Shown here piece after piece: positions 50,463 through 58,278 of a stretch of 64,000 nucleotides of DNA. The position numbers and the translations under genes were made by a program. The notes beneath the pieces were generated by a model that was not told the origin of the DNA, searched no databases, and saw nothing but the letters and a program-made list of their open reading frames with translations. Source of the DNA: Roseateles saccharophilus (GTDB taxonomy: Bacteria > Pseudomonadota > Gammaproteobacteria > Burkholderiales > Burkholderiaceae_C); contig NZ_SMBU01000013.1 of NCBI RefSeq assembly GCF_004342485.1, forward strand, positions 1 through 64,000. Reading direction: 5' to 3'. The number at the start of each line of letters is the position of its first letter. Positions within the stretch are counted from its first letter, which is position 1.

Positions 50463-50845
50463 TGAAACGACGGGCGCCGGGCTTCACCCTCATCGAGCTC
50501 ATCGTCGTGATGGCGATCGTGGCGCTGCTCGCCGGCATCGCGGCACCGCGCTACTTCAACGCCGTGGACCGCGCCAAGGCCAACAGCCTGCGCTCGTCAC
50601 TGGCCGTCATGCGCGACGCGCTGGACAAGTACGCGGCCGACAAGGGGCACTACCCGGACGCGCTCGATCAGCTCGTGCAGGACCGCTATCTGCGCCAGCT
50701 ACCCGAAGACCCGCTGACCGGAAGCGCCACGAGCTGGGTCACGCAGCCACCACCGGCCGAGGCCGAGATGGGCGGCCAGGTCGGCGACGTGCACAGCGGC
50801 GCCGCCGGCCGGGCGCCCGATGGAAGCCTGTATGCGGACTGGTGA
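50462..50845 (+). CDS. Type II secretion pseudopilin, GspG-like
   Basis: The 127-residue form starts at ATG 50462 (GTG 50459 is an alternative), leader MKRRAPG then FTLIELIVVMAIVALLAGIA with Glu5. It contains AAPRYFNAVDRAKANSL, DKGHYPDALDQLV and LPEDPLTGS, close to GspG but shorter. It overlaps the preceding stop. Confidence 0.9.
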   Translation: MKRRAPGFTLIELIVVMAIVALLAGIAAPRYFNAVDRAKANSLRSSLAVMRDALDKYAADKGHYPDALDQLVQDRYLRQLPEDPLTGSATSWVTQPPPAEAEMGGQVGDVHSGAAGRAPDGSLYADW

Positions 50846-51431
50846 CGCGCCCACGCGCCGCCGGGCCGCCCCAAGGCGCGCCGGCCCCCGTGGGGGGCAG
50901 GAGGCGTACTCGCCGACGTGGGGGCACAAAACTCGCGGTTTCACCTACCTCTGGCTGCTCTTCGCGCTGGCCCTGGGCGGCGTCGCGCTCGCGGCCCTGG
51001 GCGAACTGGAGCAGACGCGCCAGCGCCGCGAGCGCGAGGCCGAGCTGCGCTTTCGTGGCGAGGCCATCGCCGCGGCGCTGGGGCGCTACGCCGAGCGCAC
51101 GCCGGTCGGCCATCTGCCGCTGCCCCAGCAGCTGGAGGAGCTGCTGGCCGACACACGCTTCCCCAAGCCGCAGCGGCACCTGCGCCAGCTCTACGCCGAT
51201 CCCTTCACCGGCAGGCCCAACTGGGAGCTGGTGCTCGGCCAGGCGACCATCGCCGCCGGCGTCGACAGCCAGGGCAAGGGGACCCCGAAACCACAGGCCG
51301 GCCGCGGCATCGTCGGCGTGCGCAGCAGCTCGACACGCCACCTGCTCGCGACCGCCGACGGCCGCTCGACGGCACATGACTGGGTCTTCGTTGCGCCGCC
51401 TCCCGCGGACAAACCCATCCATTCGGAGTAG
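50832..51431 (+). CDS. Atypical pseudopilin with REP-derived leader
   Basis: The 199-residue form starts at ATG 50832 with GGAAG upstream (ATG 50820 is possible). A 36-residue leader encoded mostly by a REP element ends HKTRG before FTYLWLLFALALGGVALAA. Mature position 5 is Trp, not the usual Glu. The rest (REREAELRFRGEAIAAALGRYAE, FPKPQRHLRQLYADPFTG) matches a pseudopilin-like family of Burkholderiales. It ends the secretion cluster. Confidence 0.78.
   Translation: MRTGDAPTRRRAAPRRAGPRGGQEAYSPTWGHKTRGFTYLWLLFALALGGVALAALGELEQTRQRREREAELRFRGEAIAAALGRYAERTPVGHLPLPQQLEELLADTRFPKPQRHLRQLYADPFTGRPNWELVLGQATIAAGVDSQGKGTPKPQAGRGIVGVRSSSTRHLLATADGRSTAHDWVFVAPPPADKPIHSE
50856..50927 (-). repeat. Inverted, diverged REP copy inside a pseudopilin gene
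   Basis: On the minus strand it begins GTGCCCCCACGTCGGCGAGT and contains CCCCCCACGGGGG and GGGGCGGCCCGGCGGCG, matching the 42290-42361 element. It is translated as the basic leader of the last pseudopilin. Confidence 0.7.
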
Positions 51432-51444
51432 GGCCTGTGCACAC

Positions 51445-51464
51445 CATGAGCCGAACGGCTCATG
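51445..51464. promoter_or_regulatory. 20-bp palindromic LuxR-type site upstream of the LuxR gene
   Basis: CATGAGCCGAACGGCTCATG has perfect 9-bp arms around a central AA. It shares the CCG-NN-CGG core and 20-bp size with the sites at 41759, 52452 and 58161. It begins 14 bases after the last pseudopilin stop and suggests autoregulation. Confidence 0.6.
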
Positions 51465-51469
51465 CCGAC

Positions 51470-51505
51470 ATCCGGCCTTCAACGCACGGTCATCCGCCCT
51501 TCCTA
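51470..51505 (+). promoter_or_regulatory. Promoter block of the LuxR gene shared with gspG
   Basis: ATCCG, CGGTCAT (51487-51493) and CTTCCTA (51499-51505) repeat the pattern and exact spacing of 41792-41827. The block lies 78 bases before the LuxR start. Confidence 0.5.
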
Positions 51506-51582
51506 GAGTTTCGACCTCGTGTGTCCGCTGCGAAGTTTTGTTCCTTCGCGCACGACGCGCCCCCACTGCTCAAGCGCCACCC

Positions 51583-52434
51583 ATGACACACAACGACGCC
51601 CTGGCCGTGACGCTGAACCCCAGCGATCCCGTAGAAGCCATCGTGCGCGCGGCCGAATCCGCACTCAACGTGCGCCGCCGCTACCAATTCTTCGTCTGGA
51701 CGCAGAGCTATCTGGGCCGGCTGATCCCGCACCAGCTCGCCGTCTGCGGCAGCTACGACCGTGCCTCACGGGAACTGCTGTTCGACGTCTTCAACAGCTT
51801 CGGCCTCGAACCCGTGCTGATGGACGCCCTCGGCGACGCGCGCAGCCTGCTGATGCGCCATCTGCAAGGCTGCTGGCTGGAAGCACGCTGCCGCCCGACC
51901 ATCGTCGCGACGGCCGAGCTGTCCTTCGCCTCACTGGGCACGGTGCGCGACGCGCTGCTGGCGGCGCAGTTCGAGAAGATCCTCGTGCACGGCATGTCGC
52001 GCCCGCAGCGCCCGCAGGAGATCGAGAGCTTCTTCGCCTTCGCGGCGCAGGACGGTGCCGCGCTCGCTGCGCATGCCGCGCGGCTGGAACTGCTGCTCCC
52101 GCATGTGCACGGCGCCTGGCAGCGCGTGCAGGCGGTCGAGCGCGATGTCGGCACGGGCGGCGCGGCCGTGCCCCCGTCGATCAAGGTCGGCGGCGTCACG
52201 CAACGCGAACGCGAGATCCTCACCTGGCTGCGCGAGGGCAAGAGCAACCAGCAGATCGCCGAGCAGCTCGGCATCAGCGCGCTGACAGTGAAGAACCACG
52301 TGCAGAAGATCCTGCGCAAGCTGGGCGCCGCCAACCGCGCCCAGGCCGTGGCGCAGGCGATGTCGCTGCAGTTGCTGGAAAGCATGCCCGGCGCGCAGGC
52401 CGCGGCCCGCCGCCGCGACGTGCCCCTGACTTGA
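51583..52434 (+). CDS. epsA: LuxR-family regulator, EpsA-like (PEP-CTERM associated)
   Basis: The 283-residue protein starts at ATG 51583. A long N-terminal domain (RRRYQFFVWTQSYLGRLIPHQLAVCG, FGLEPVLMDALG) resembles EpsA regulators linked to exopolysaccharide and PEP-CTERM/exosortase clusters. The C-terminal GerE helix-turn-helix is about residues 205-265 (TQREREILTWLREGKSNQQI, GISALTVKNHVQKILRKL). No receiver domain is seen. The 20-bp palindromes at and around it are good candidates for its binding sites; that is inference. Confidence 0.75.
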   Translation: MTHNDALAVTLNPSDPVEAIVRAAESALNVRRRYQFFVWTQSYLGRLIPHQLAVCGSYDRASRELLFDVFNSFGLEPVLMDALGDARSLLMRHLQGCWLEARCRPTIVATAELSFASLGTVRDALLAAQFEKILVHGMSRPQRPQEIESFFAFAAQDGAALAAHAARLELLLPHVHGAWQRVQAVERDVGTGGAAVPPSIKVGGVTQREREILTWLREGKSNQQIAEQLGISALTVKNHVQKILRKLGAANRAQAVAQAMSLQLLESMPGAQAAARRRDVPLT

Positions 52435-52451
52435 TGGCCTCAGGGTTTGCA

Positions 52452-52471
52452 CGTAGTCCGTACGGACTGTG
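52452..52471. promoter_or_regulatory. 20-bp LuxR-type site upstream of the first PEP-CTERM gene
   Basis: CGTAGTCCGTACGGACTGTG has a perfect 14-bp palindromic core AGTCCGTACGGACT. Its left half is identical to that of the site at 58161. The 254-base gap also has a GTCAT at 52497-52501, an inverted pair CCCGCT/AGCGGG and GGATCC repeats, and GGAG before the next start. Confidence 0.65.
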
Positions 52472-52688
52472 AACCAAATTGCGCTCCGGTGCGCATGTCA
52501 TCGGCCGCCAGAAGAATGCCGGCCATCGGATCCACGGATCCCCGCTCTTTGACAAGCGGGTCTTCATGACCCAGGCGCCCAAGGCCACCGCCGATTGCGA
52601 TGCAGCGATCCAGGGGAGGCAGCCAGGCGTGACGGCGTCCAGCCAAAAGCTGGGGCCCCCACCACCAACCCTCCTTGGAGTGATTCAC

Positions 52689-53453
52689 ATGAAGATCAAG
52701 TCCCTCGCCGCCGCGGCCCTCGCGGTCGTCGCCGTCTCGCAAGCCCACGCCGGCATCGCCGTTATGACCAACGGCAACTCCGAACTCTTCTTCGTTCTCG
52801 GCAACGACAAGGGCTCCTTCCTGCTGGACACCGGCGTCACCGTCAACGCGCTGAAGAGCGCCAGCTTCAGCTCCTACGTCCAGAACGTGACCAACCTGGT
52901 CGGCTTCTCGAGTTTTGTCGCCGGCAGCACCCCGCAGTGGGCGCTGGCCGTGTTCGACGGTACTGGCACCACGGGCTACTCCAACGTTGAACTGATCTCC
53001 ACCCGCGCGACCACCACGCCCACGCTCGCCTCGATCAACAACACGACCTTCAAGGGTTCCGTGTTCAACAACACCGGCCTGATCGCCCAGACTGCCAGCA
53101 ACCAACTCGACAGCGCCACCAGCGACCACATCGCCGTGGCCGATGGCAGCAGCTTCAACGCCGTCGGCACGGCCGGCTATTTCGGCTCCAACTTCTTTGC
53201 CATCGGCCAGGCGAGCAACCAGATCGGCAATGCGGTGGGCACCAGCTCGACGCTGCTGGACTGGAAGGGCAACGGCACCAACTCCCTCACCAAGGTGACC
53301 ACCGCCACGCTGACCGGCTACAGCGCCTCGTTCGACGGCTCCACTCTGTCCATCTCGGCCCCCGTCGCTGCCATTCCCGAGCCCGGCAGCTACGCGATGC
53401 TGGCCGCCGGCCTCGCTGCCGTCGGCTTCGTCGTGCGCCGCCGCCGCGCCTAA
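52689..53453 (+). CDS. PEP-CTERM surface/secreted protein 1
   Basis: The 254-residue protein starts at ATG 52689 after TTGGAG. It has a signal peptide (MKIKSLAAAALAVVAVSQAHA), a Ser/Thr/Asn-rich body, and the sorting tail IPEPGSYAMLAAG then VVRRRRA. Exosortase cleaves such tails at the inner membrane. The opening of the mature part (NSELFFVLGNDKGSFLLDTG) resembles that of the protein at 56988. Function is unknown. Confidence 0.92.
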   Translation: MKIKSLAAAALAVVAVSQAHAGIAVMTNGNSELFFVLGNDKGSFLLDTGVTVNALKSASFSSYVQNVTNLVGFSSFVAGSTPQWALAVFDGTGTTGYSNVELISTRATTTPTLASINNTTFKGSVFNNTGLIAQTASNQLDSATSDHIAVADGSSFNAVGTAGYFGSNFFAIGQASNQIGNAVGTSSTLLDWKGNGTNSLTKVTTATLTGYSASFDGSTLSISAPVAAIPEPGSYAMLAAGLAAVGFVVRRRRA

Positions 53454-53471
53454 CTCACCGTCCTGTGCCCC

Positions 53472-53495
53472 GCCTGGTGGCGATCACCGCCAGGC
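53472..53495 (+). terminator. Hairpin after PEP-CTERM gene 1
   Basis: GCCTGGTGG pairs with CCGCCAGGC (one G-U) around a six-base loop, starting 18 bases after the stop. There is no T tract, so it is terminator-like or an mRNA 3' stabiliser. Confidence 0.45.
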
Positions 53496-53574
53496 AGGAG
53501 CAGTCAATCCGGCCCGCGGCGCCGCCGCGCTGGCCGTGGCCTCTTACATCCCTTCTTCCTCTGCGAGTCCACTC

Positions 53575-55059
53575 ATGAAACTCAAGCTTATCGCCATGGC
53601 CGCCCTCGTGGCCGCCGGTTCCGCCCACGCGCTGTCGCCCGCCGCCATCGACACGGCCCGCGCCAATGGCACGCTGAAGGAAATCCGCCTGGTCGGCTCT
53701 TCCGCCTATCGCCTCGCCATCGCTGGCCACATCCAGACGATCTGCCAGGCCGGCACGATCGACGTCTTCTTCTCGGCCGCCAACCTGATCGCCAACGGCG
53801 ACGGCGCCGGCTCGGGCGCCCGCGCCTACTCCTGCACGCTGGGCACCGCCCTGGGCAACTACGCCGCCGGCACGCCGATCCTGATCCACAAGCGCGACAC
53901 CGGTGGCTCCATCATCGGCGTGGCCAACGTCGCCGCCAACGACGCCACGACCGTCATGATGAAGGTCAGCGCGGCTTCGTGCTCGGCCCCGGTCGCTTAC
54001 ACCAACATCACCACCAAGACGTCCCAGTGCTCGCTGACTGAGAACGTGGCGCCCGACGCCGGCTTCTCCGACCTCGAGCCCAACATGCTGAATCAGTCGC
54101 CCAACCTGATCGACAACACGCTGGGCGACCCGACGAGCGGCTCGAAGGCGCCGGTCAACCTCTCCGCGCTGACCATCCAGCCTTACTGGCAGGCCATCTT
54201 CGGCGTGGCCGTCAACCTGAAGGCCTACCGCGCCCTGCAGGCCGCCCAGGGCCTGGCCCAGGACGACACCGACGCCAACCGTCCCAGCCTGTCCAAGAAC
54301 TGGATCCGCAGCGTGCTGACCGGCAACGTCGATACGAGCTCCGCCGGCCTGCAAGGCTGGGGTCTGGTGCTCGGCACCGGTGGCAACGGCAAGACCGTCA
54401 ACATCTGCCGTCGCGACCCGGGTTCGGGCACGCAAGCCACCACGCAGGCCTATTTCCTGCAGAACCCCTGCAATCCGGCCGAGAGTCTGGCGGCTGCCCG
54501 CCAAGCCGGCGCGACCAAGCCGGCCCCCAACGGAAACACCGGCGGCGTGAACGTGATCGAGAACTCGTCGACCGGTGACGTGCTGAACTGTCTGACCGCC
54601 GCCGACAACGACGCCGCGACGGACTACGCCATCGGCTTCTTCAGCCGCGAGAACGTGGAAACCGGCAAGCAGTGGCGCTATGTCCGCGTCGACGGCGCGC
54701 TGCCGAACCGCTACATCGCTGGCACCGTGCCGAGCGGTGCCGTGAACGGCAGCTACGACTTCGTCGGCGAAGGCACGATGCAGTGGAACACCGCCAAGGT
54801 GAGCGCTAACGCCAACCTGCTGGCCGCGCTGACCAACATCGCCACCGTGTCCAACACGCCGGACGCGATCGCCGCACTGCCCGTCACGTCCTCCGCCAAC
54901 TCGCCCGACGGCGTGATGGCCACCCCGTTGGTGTGGTCCAACATCCAGGCGAGCTGGACCTCGCTGACCGCCGCCCAGCAGCCCTACTCCTCGCGCCTGC
55001 TGCACGCCACGCAAGTGAACGGCGTGAGCGACAGCTGCTCGATCTACAACACGTTCTAA
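53575..55059 (+). CDS. Exported phosphate-binding-like protein A
   Basis: The 494-residue protein starts at ATG 53575 with signal peptide MKLKLIAMAALVAAGSAHA. It shows periplasmic binding-protein traits: KEIRLVGSSAYRLAIAG near the N-terminus and the PstS-like anion loop RRDPGSGTQATT, plus GVAVNLKAYRALQ. Several paired cysteines occur. It has no PEP-CTERM tail. The same architecture is repeated in the next gene at roughly three quarters identity by eye. Ligand and role are unknown. Confidence 0.82.
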   Translation: MKLKLIAMAALVAAGSAHALSPAAIDTARANGTLKEIRLVGSSAYRLAIAGHIQTICQAGTIDVFFSAANLIANGDGAGSGARAYSCTLGTALGNYAAGTPILIHKRDTGGSIIGVANVAANDATTVMMKVSAASCSAPVAYTNITTKTSQCSLTENVAPDAGFSDLEPNMLNQSPNLIDNTLGDPTSGSKAPVNLSALTIQPYWQAIFGVAVNLKAYRALQAAQGLAQDDTDANRPSLSKNWIRSVLTGNVDTSSAGLQGWGLVLGTGGNGKTVNICRRDPGSGTQATTQAYFLQNPCNPAESLAAARQAGATKPAPNGNTGGVNVIENSSTGDVLNCLTAADNDAATDYAIGFFSRENVETGKQWRYVRVDGALPNRYIAGTVPSGAVNGSYDFVGEGTMQWNTAKVSANANLLAALTNIATVSNTPDAIAALPVTSSANSPDGVMATPLVWSNIQASWTSLTAAQQPYSSRLLHATQVNGVSDSCSIYNTF

Positions 55060-55116
55060 GCAGGGCACTGCTCGGGGCGGGTGCCTGTCACCTGCCCCGA
55101 GTCTTGCCTCGATACA

Positions 55117-55165
55117 CCCGGGCTCAAGGCCCGGGCCTTTCAATGAGCCCGGCGTATTTTTTTTT
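55117..55165 (+). terminator. Intrinsic terminator after protein A
   Basis: CCCGGGC (55117-55123) pairs with GCCCGGG (55129-55135), GGGC/GCCC can form an alternative stem to 55150, and a run of nine T follows near 55156-55164. It is the clearest terminator of this cluster. Confidence 0.8.
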
Positions 55166-55229
55166 AGGTTTTACCGTGTTGTTGCGGTCGAAACCTTCAG
55201 CACGGCCTCAACTACAGGTCGCCGGGAAG

Positions 55230-55279
55230 GCTATTCATTGCACATCTGAAATGGTGAGCCATCGTGTGCAGCGAATAGC
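55230..55279 (+). promoter_or_regulatory. Long hairpin in the leader of protein B
   Basis: GCTATTCATTGCACA (55230-55244) pairs with TGTGCAGCGAATAGC (55265-55279) with two mismatches and a 20-base loop, then TCTTTTG. The gap 55166-55329 is poorer in GC than the genes. It may be an attenuator or a regulator-binding site ahead of protein B. Confidence 0.45.
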
Positions 55280-55329
55280 TCTTTTGCGTTTGGCGCCGCC
55301 GTAAGCGGTATTTTTCAGGGAGTCAACTC

Positions 55330-56820
55330 GTGAAGATCAAGCTCATCGCCATCGCCACTCTGGCGGCTGCAAATTCGGCCCAAGCCCTTTCCCCTACGGC
55401 CGTTGACACGGCGCGCGCCAACAGCACGCTGAAGGAAATCCGCCTGACCGGCTCCTCCTCCTACCGCTTCGTCATCGCCGGTTATGTCCAGACGATCTGC
55501 CGAGCTGGCACCATCGACGTCTTCCACTCCGCCGCCGACCTGATCGCGAGCGGCGATGGCGAGGGCTCGGGCGCACGCGCCTACTCCTGCACGCTGGCCA
55601 CGGCCCTGGGCAACTACGCCGCTGGCACGCCGGTACTGATCCACAAGCGAGACACCGGCGGTGCAATATTTGGCGTGGCAAACGTGGCCACCAACGACGC
55701 AACCACCAAGATGATGAAGGTGAGCGCGACCTCCTGCTCGCAACCCACGGCCTACACAGACATCACCACCCGTACCTCCCTCTGCTCGCAAACCGAGCAG
55801 GTCGCACCCGACGCCGGCATCTCAGACATTGAGCCACCTTTGCTGAACCAGTCGCCCAACCTGACGGACAACGTCCTGGGCGACCCGCAAAGCAATTCAA
55901 AACTGCCTGTCGATCTCTCCACGTTGACCGTGCAGCCCTACATGCAAGTCATCTTGGGTGTGGCCGTCAACCTCAAGGCCTACCGAGCCCTGCAGGCGAC
56001 CCAAGGCCTCGACACCGCCAAGGATGACGACGCCAACCGTCCCAGCCTACCCCGAACCTGGATTCGCACCGCCATGACCGGTGCCGTAGACACAAGTGCG
56101 GACGGCCTCGAGGGTTGGGGCTTGGTATTGGGCACCAGCGGCAACGGCAAAACAGTCAATATCTGCCGTGAAAACCCAGGTTCAGGCACGCAGGCTGCTG
56201 CCCAAATGTACTTCCTCAACAACACCCCCTGCGACCCGGGCCACGGCCTAAGTGCTGTCCGCCAAGCAACCGCAACCAAGCCGTTGCCCAATGCCAACGG
56301 CAGCACCCCAAATACGATTGAAAACCTATCAGAGGGCGACGCACTTGCCTGCCTGACCAATGCCGACAACAACGCCTCCACGGCCTATGCGCTGGGTATC
56401 TTCAGCAAGGGAAACGTCGAGGCTGGCACCAAGTGGCGCTATGTCCGCCTCGATGGCGCGCTGCCTAACCGCTACATCTCCGGCAGCATGCCAAGCGGCG
56501 CCGTGAATGTCAGCTACGACTTCGTGGCCGAGGGCACGATGCAGTGGAACACCGCGAAGGCGAATGCCAACGCCGACCTGCTGGCTGCGCTGAACGCGAT
56601 CGTCACCCAGTCCAACACGCCGGCCGCGATCGCCGCATTGCCTGTCACCTCATCGGCCAACTCGCTCGACGGCGTAATGGCCAGCCCGCTGGTGTGGTTC
56701 AACATCGCACCTTTTTGGAGCCAGCTGACCTCAGCCCAGAAGCCCTACGCCTCGCGCCTGCTGCACGCCATCCAGAGCAACGGCGTGAGCGATAGCTGTT
56801 CGGCCTACACCACGTTCTAA
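55330..56820 (+). CDS. Exported phosphate-binding-like protein B (tandem paralogue)
   Basis: The 496-residue protein starts at GTG 55330 after GGGAG. The signal peptide is KIKLIAIATLAAANSAQA. It repeats protein A along its full length, including ENPGSGTQAAAQ and the C-terminal DGALPNRYISG and SRLLHAIQSNGVSDSCS. The downstream flank (56821-56900) also resembles the flank of A, but without the T run. Its codons use more A/T than A. Confidence 0.82.
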   Translation: MKIKLIAIATLAAANSAQALSPTAVDTARANSTLKEIRLTGSSSYRFVIAGYVQTICRAGTIDVFHSAADLIASGDGEGSGARAYSCTLATALGNYAAGTPVLIHKRDTGGAIFGVANVATNDATTKMMKVSATSCSQPTAYTDITTRTSLCSQTEQVAPDAGISDIEPPLLNQSPNLTDNVLGDPQSNSKLPVDLSTLTVQPYMQVILGVAVNLKAYRALQATQGLDTAKDDDANRPSLPRTWIRTAMTGAVDTSADGLEGWGLVLGTSGNGKTVNICRENPGSGTQAAAQMYFLNNTPCDPGHGLSAVRQATATKPLPNANGSTPNTIENLSEGDALACLTNADNNASTAYALGIFSKGNVEAGTKWRYVRLDGALPNRYISGSMPSGAVNVSYDFVAEGTMQWNTAKANANADLLAALNAIVTQSNTPAAIAALPVTSSANSLDGVMASPLVWFNIAPFWSQLTSAQKPYASRLLHAIQSNGVSDSCSAYTTF

Positions 56821-56987
56821 GCATGGCATCGCCCGGGGCGGATGCCTACCGCCTGCCTCGGGAAACTGCTTTGATAGCCCGGACTCCAAGGCCCGAGACA
56901 TTCAATCAAAGAGCCGGCACTCCAGCTGATACGTTTCCGCAAGGCTGACAGATACCTACCGCTTCGCCGCGCTCACGAGGACACCGC

Positions 56988-58139
56988 ATGAACCCGACCG
57001 CACTCCAGACAACCCGCTGCCTCGTGCGCCGCGCCTGCATGACCACCGGCCTTCTGTGCCTTGGCCTCACCTCGCAGGCTGCATTGGCTGAGATCGGCAT
57101 TGGCATTGGCATGGGATTCTCGGCACAGTATCCGAACAATCCAGAGCTGTTCCTGACCCTACTGGATCAGACCACGGCACAGATGACCTACACCCTCGAC
57201 CTCAACGTCAGGGCCGCAACGTTCTTCATCAATGCCCAGCAGGACAGCGGCAGCTACCTCTTCTTCACGCTTGATCCCAGTACGGACGCCGCGCTTCAGA
57301 CCTTCGTGAATGCAGCCGGGACCAACCTCAGCACCACTCGCTGGGCCGTACTTGGATTCAACGATCCACTGTCCGGCGCCGCCAACAGAGTGCTCTACAG
57401 CACGATGACCAACAACGGAGACGTGGCCACTCAGGCCGCGAATTACGACGCACTGTTCAAGACCACCAATGGCACCCTTCGGCAAAACAACGCCTTGGCA
57501 AGCTACCTCGGTGCGCTGAACAACGCCACCACCGACCCTCACCTCATCACGATGACGACCTTGAAAACAGCGTCATCCTTTGGCAGCAGCCTAGCCACGG
57601 CATCCGATTCCATCTACGCCAACAAAGTGCATGGCTGGGCGAACGCTGCCAACAACGGCGATGGTGATTGCCTTTACAGCAGCGGGCTGTGCGTAGGGAA
57701 TCCTGTCGGCACGTCGTCGTGGTTCTATCGAACCCAGTTGTCCTCGACGAGCAACATCGGCAAAGTCGCCGTCGACGAGTTCGACAACCTCACCAACGAC
57801 GGCTACTGGGGCTTCATCAAGGACCCGAACTCGAACAAGTACGTGCTGAGCTACACCCTGCCCGGCTCCAACCCCAAGAGCCTGGTCAGCACCGACGCCG
57901 GCCGTGCGCGCCTGTCGATCACCGACTACAGCGCCAGCGCCGGGCCCACGCGTCTGCTCACGGTCGGCCAGGACGACATCGCCAACGCCGGCATCCAGGT
58001 GGCGGCCTTTGCCAATGCCGCCAGCGTCAGCCCCGTGCCCGAGCCGCAGACCTGGGGCCTGATGGCACTGGGCGGCCTGCTGGTGGCTGCACGCGCGCGC
58101 CGCGAGCGCCGCAGCGCCGGCCTCTCGCACCGCGCCTGA
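56988..58139 (+). CDS. PEP-CTERM surface/secreted protein 2
   Basis: The 383-residue protein has a long signal region (residues 1-34, ending ALAE) and mature start GIGIGMGFSAQYPNNPELFL, distantly like PEP-CTERM protein 1. The tail VPEPQTWGLMALGGLLVAAR then RRERR is a PEP-CTERM signal. The first two thirds (to about 57750) have mixed codon use and lower GC. The last 380 bases return to very high GC, suggesting a mosaic gene. Function is unknown. Confidence 0.9.
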   Translation: MNPTALQTTRCLVRRACMTTGLLCLGLTSQAALAEIGIGIGMGFSAQYPNNPELFLTLLDQTTAQMTYTLDLNVRAATFFINAQQDSGSYLFFTLDPSTDAALQTFVNAAGTNLSTTRWAVLGFNDPLSGAANRVLYSTMTNNGDVATQAANYDALFKTTNGTLRQNNALASYLGALNNATTDPHLITMTTLKTASSFGSSLATASDSIYANKVHGWANAANNGDGDCLYSSGLCVGNPVGTSSWFYRTQLSSTSNIGKVAVDEFDNLTNDGYWGFIKDPNSNKYVLSYTLPGSNPKSLVSTDAGRARLSITDYSASAGPTRLLTVGQDDIANAGIQVAAFANAASVSPVPEPQTWGLMALGGLLVAARARRERRSAGLSHRA

Positions 58140-58160
58140 ACAGGCGTTTCCTCGCAGGCG

Positions 58161-58180
58161 CGTAGTCCGTTCGGACTACG
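58161..58180. promoter_or_regulatory. 20-bp LuxR-type palindrome upstream of tpsB
   Basis: CGTAGTCCGTTCGGACTACG has 9-bp arms around central TT. It is followed 16 bases later by TCATCGCCCCTTC, resembling the TCAT...CTTC part of the promoter block at gspG and the LuxR gene. Confidence 0.65.
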
Positions 58181-58245
58181 TCGCTGCGTCGCGCTTCATC
58201 GCCCCTTCGCCGCGGCTCGCGACACTGAAATCCACTTTTCGGGAG

Positions 58246-58278
58246 CCGGCCCCTTGCACAAGGGGCCGGATAGTTTTT
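58246..58278 (+). terminator. Strong intrinsic terminator overlapping the tpsB start
   Basis: CCGGCCCCTT (58246-58255) pairs perfectly with AAGGGGCCGG (58260-58269) around GCAC, followed by ATAG and five T (58274-58278). The probable tpsB start codon TTG (58277-58279) uses the last T's. It could end PEP-CTERM gene 2 or act as an attenuator for tpsB. Confidence 0.8.

Noticed and set aside
51432-51582. Intrinsic terminator formed by the 51445-51464 palindrome
   Set aside because: No T tract follows and the same sequence pattern occurs upstream of other genes, so a protein-binding site is more likely.
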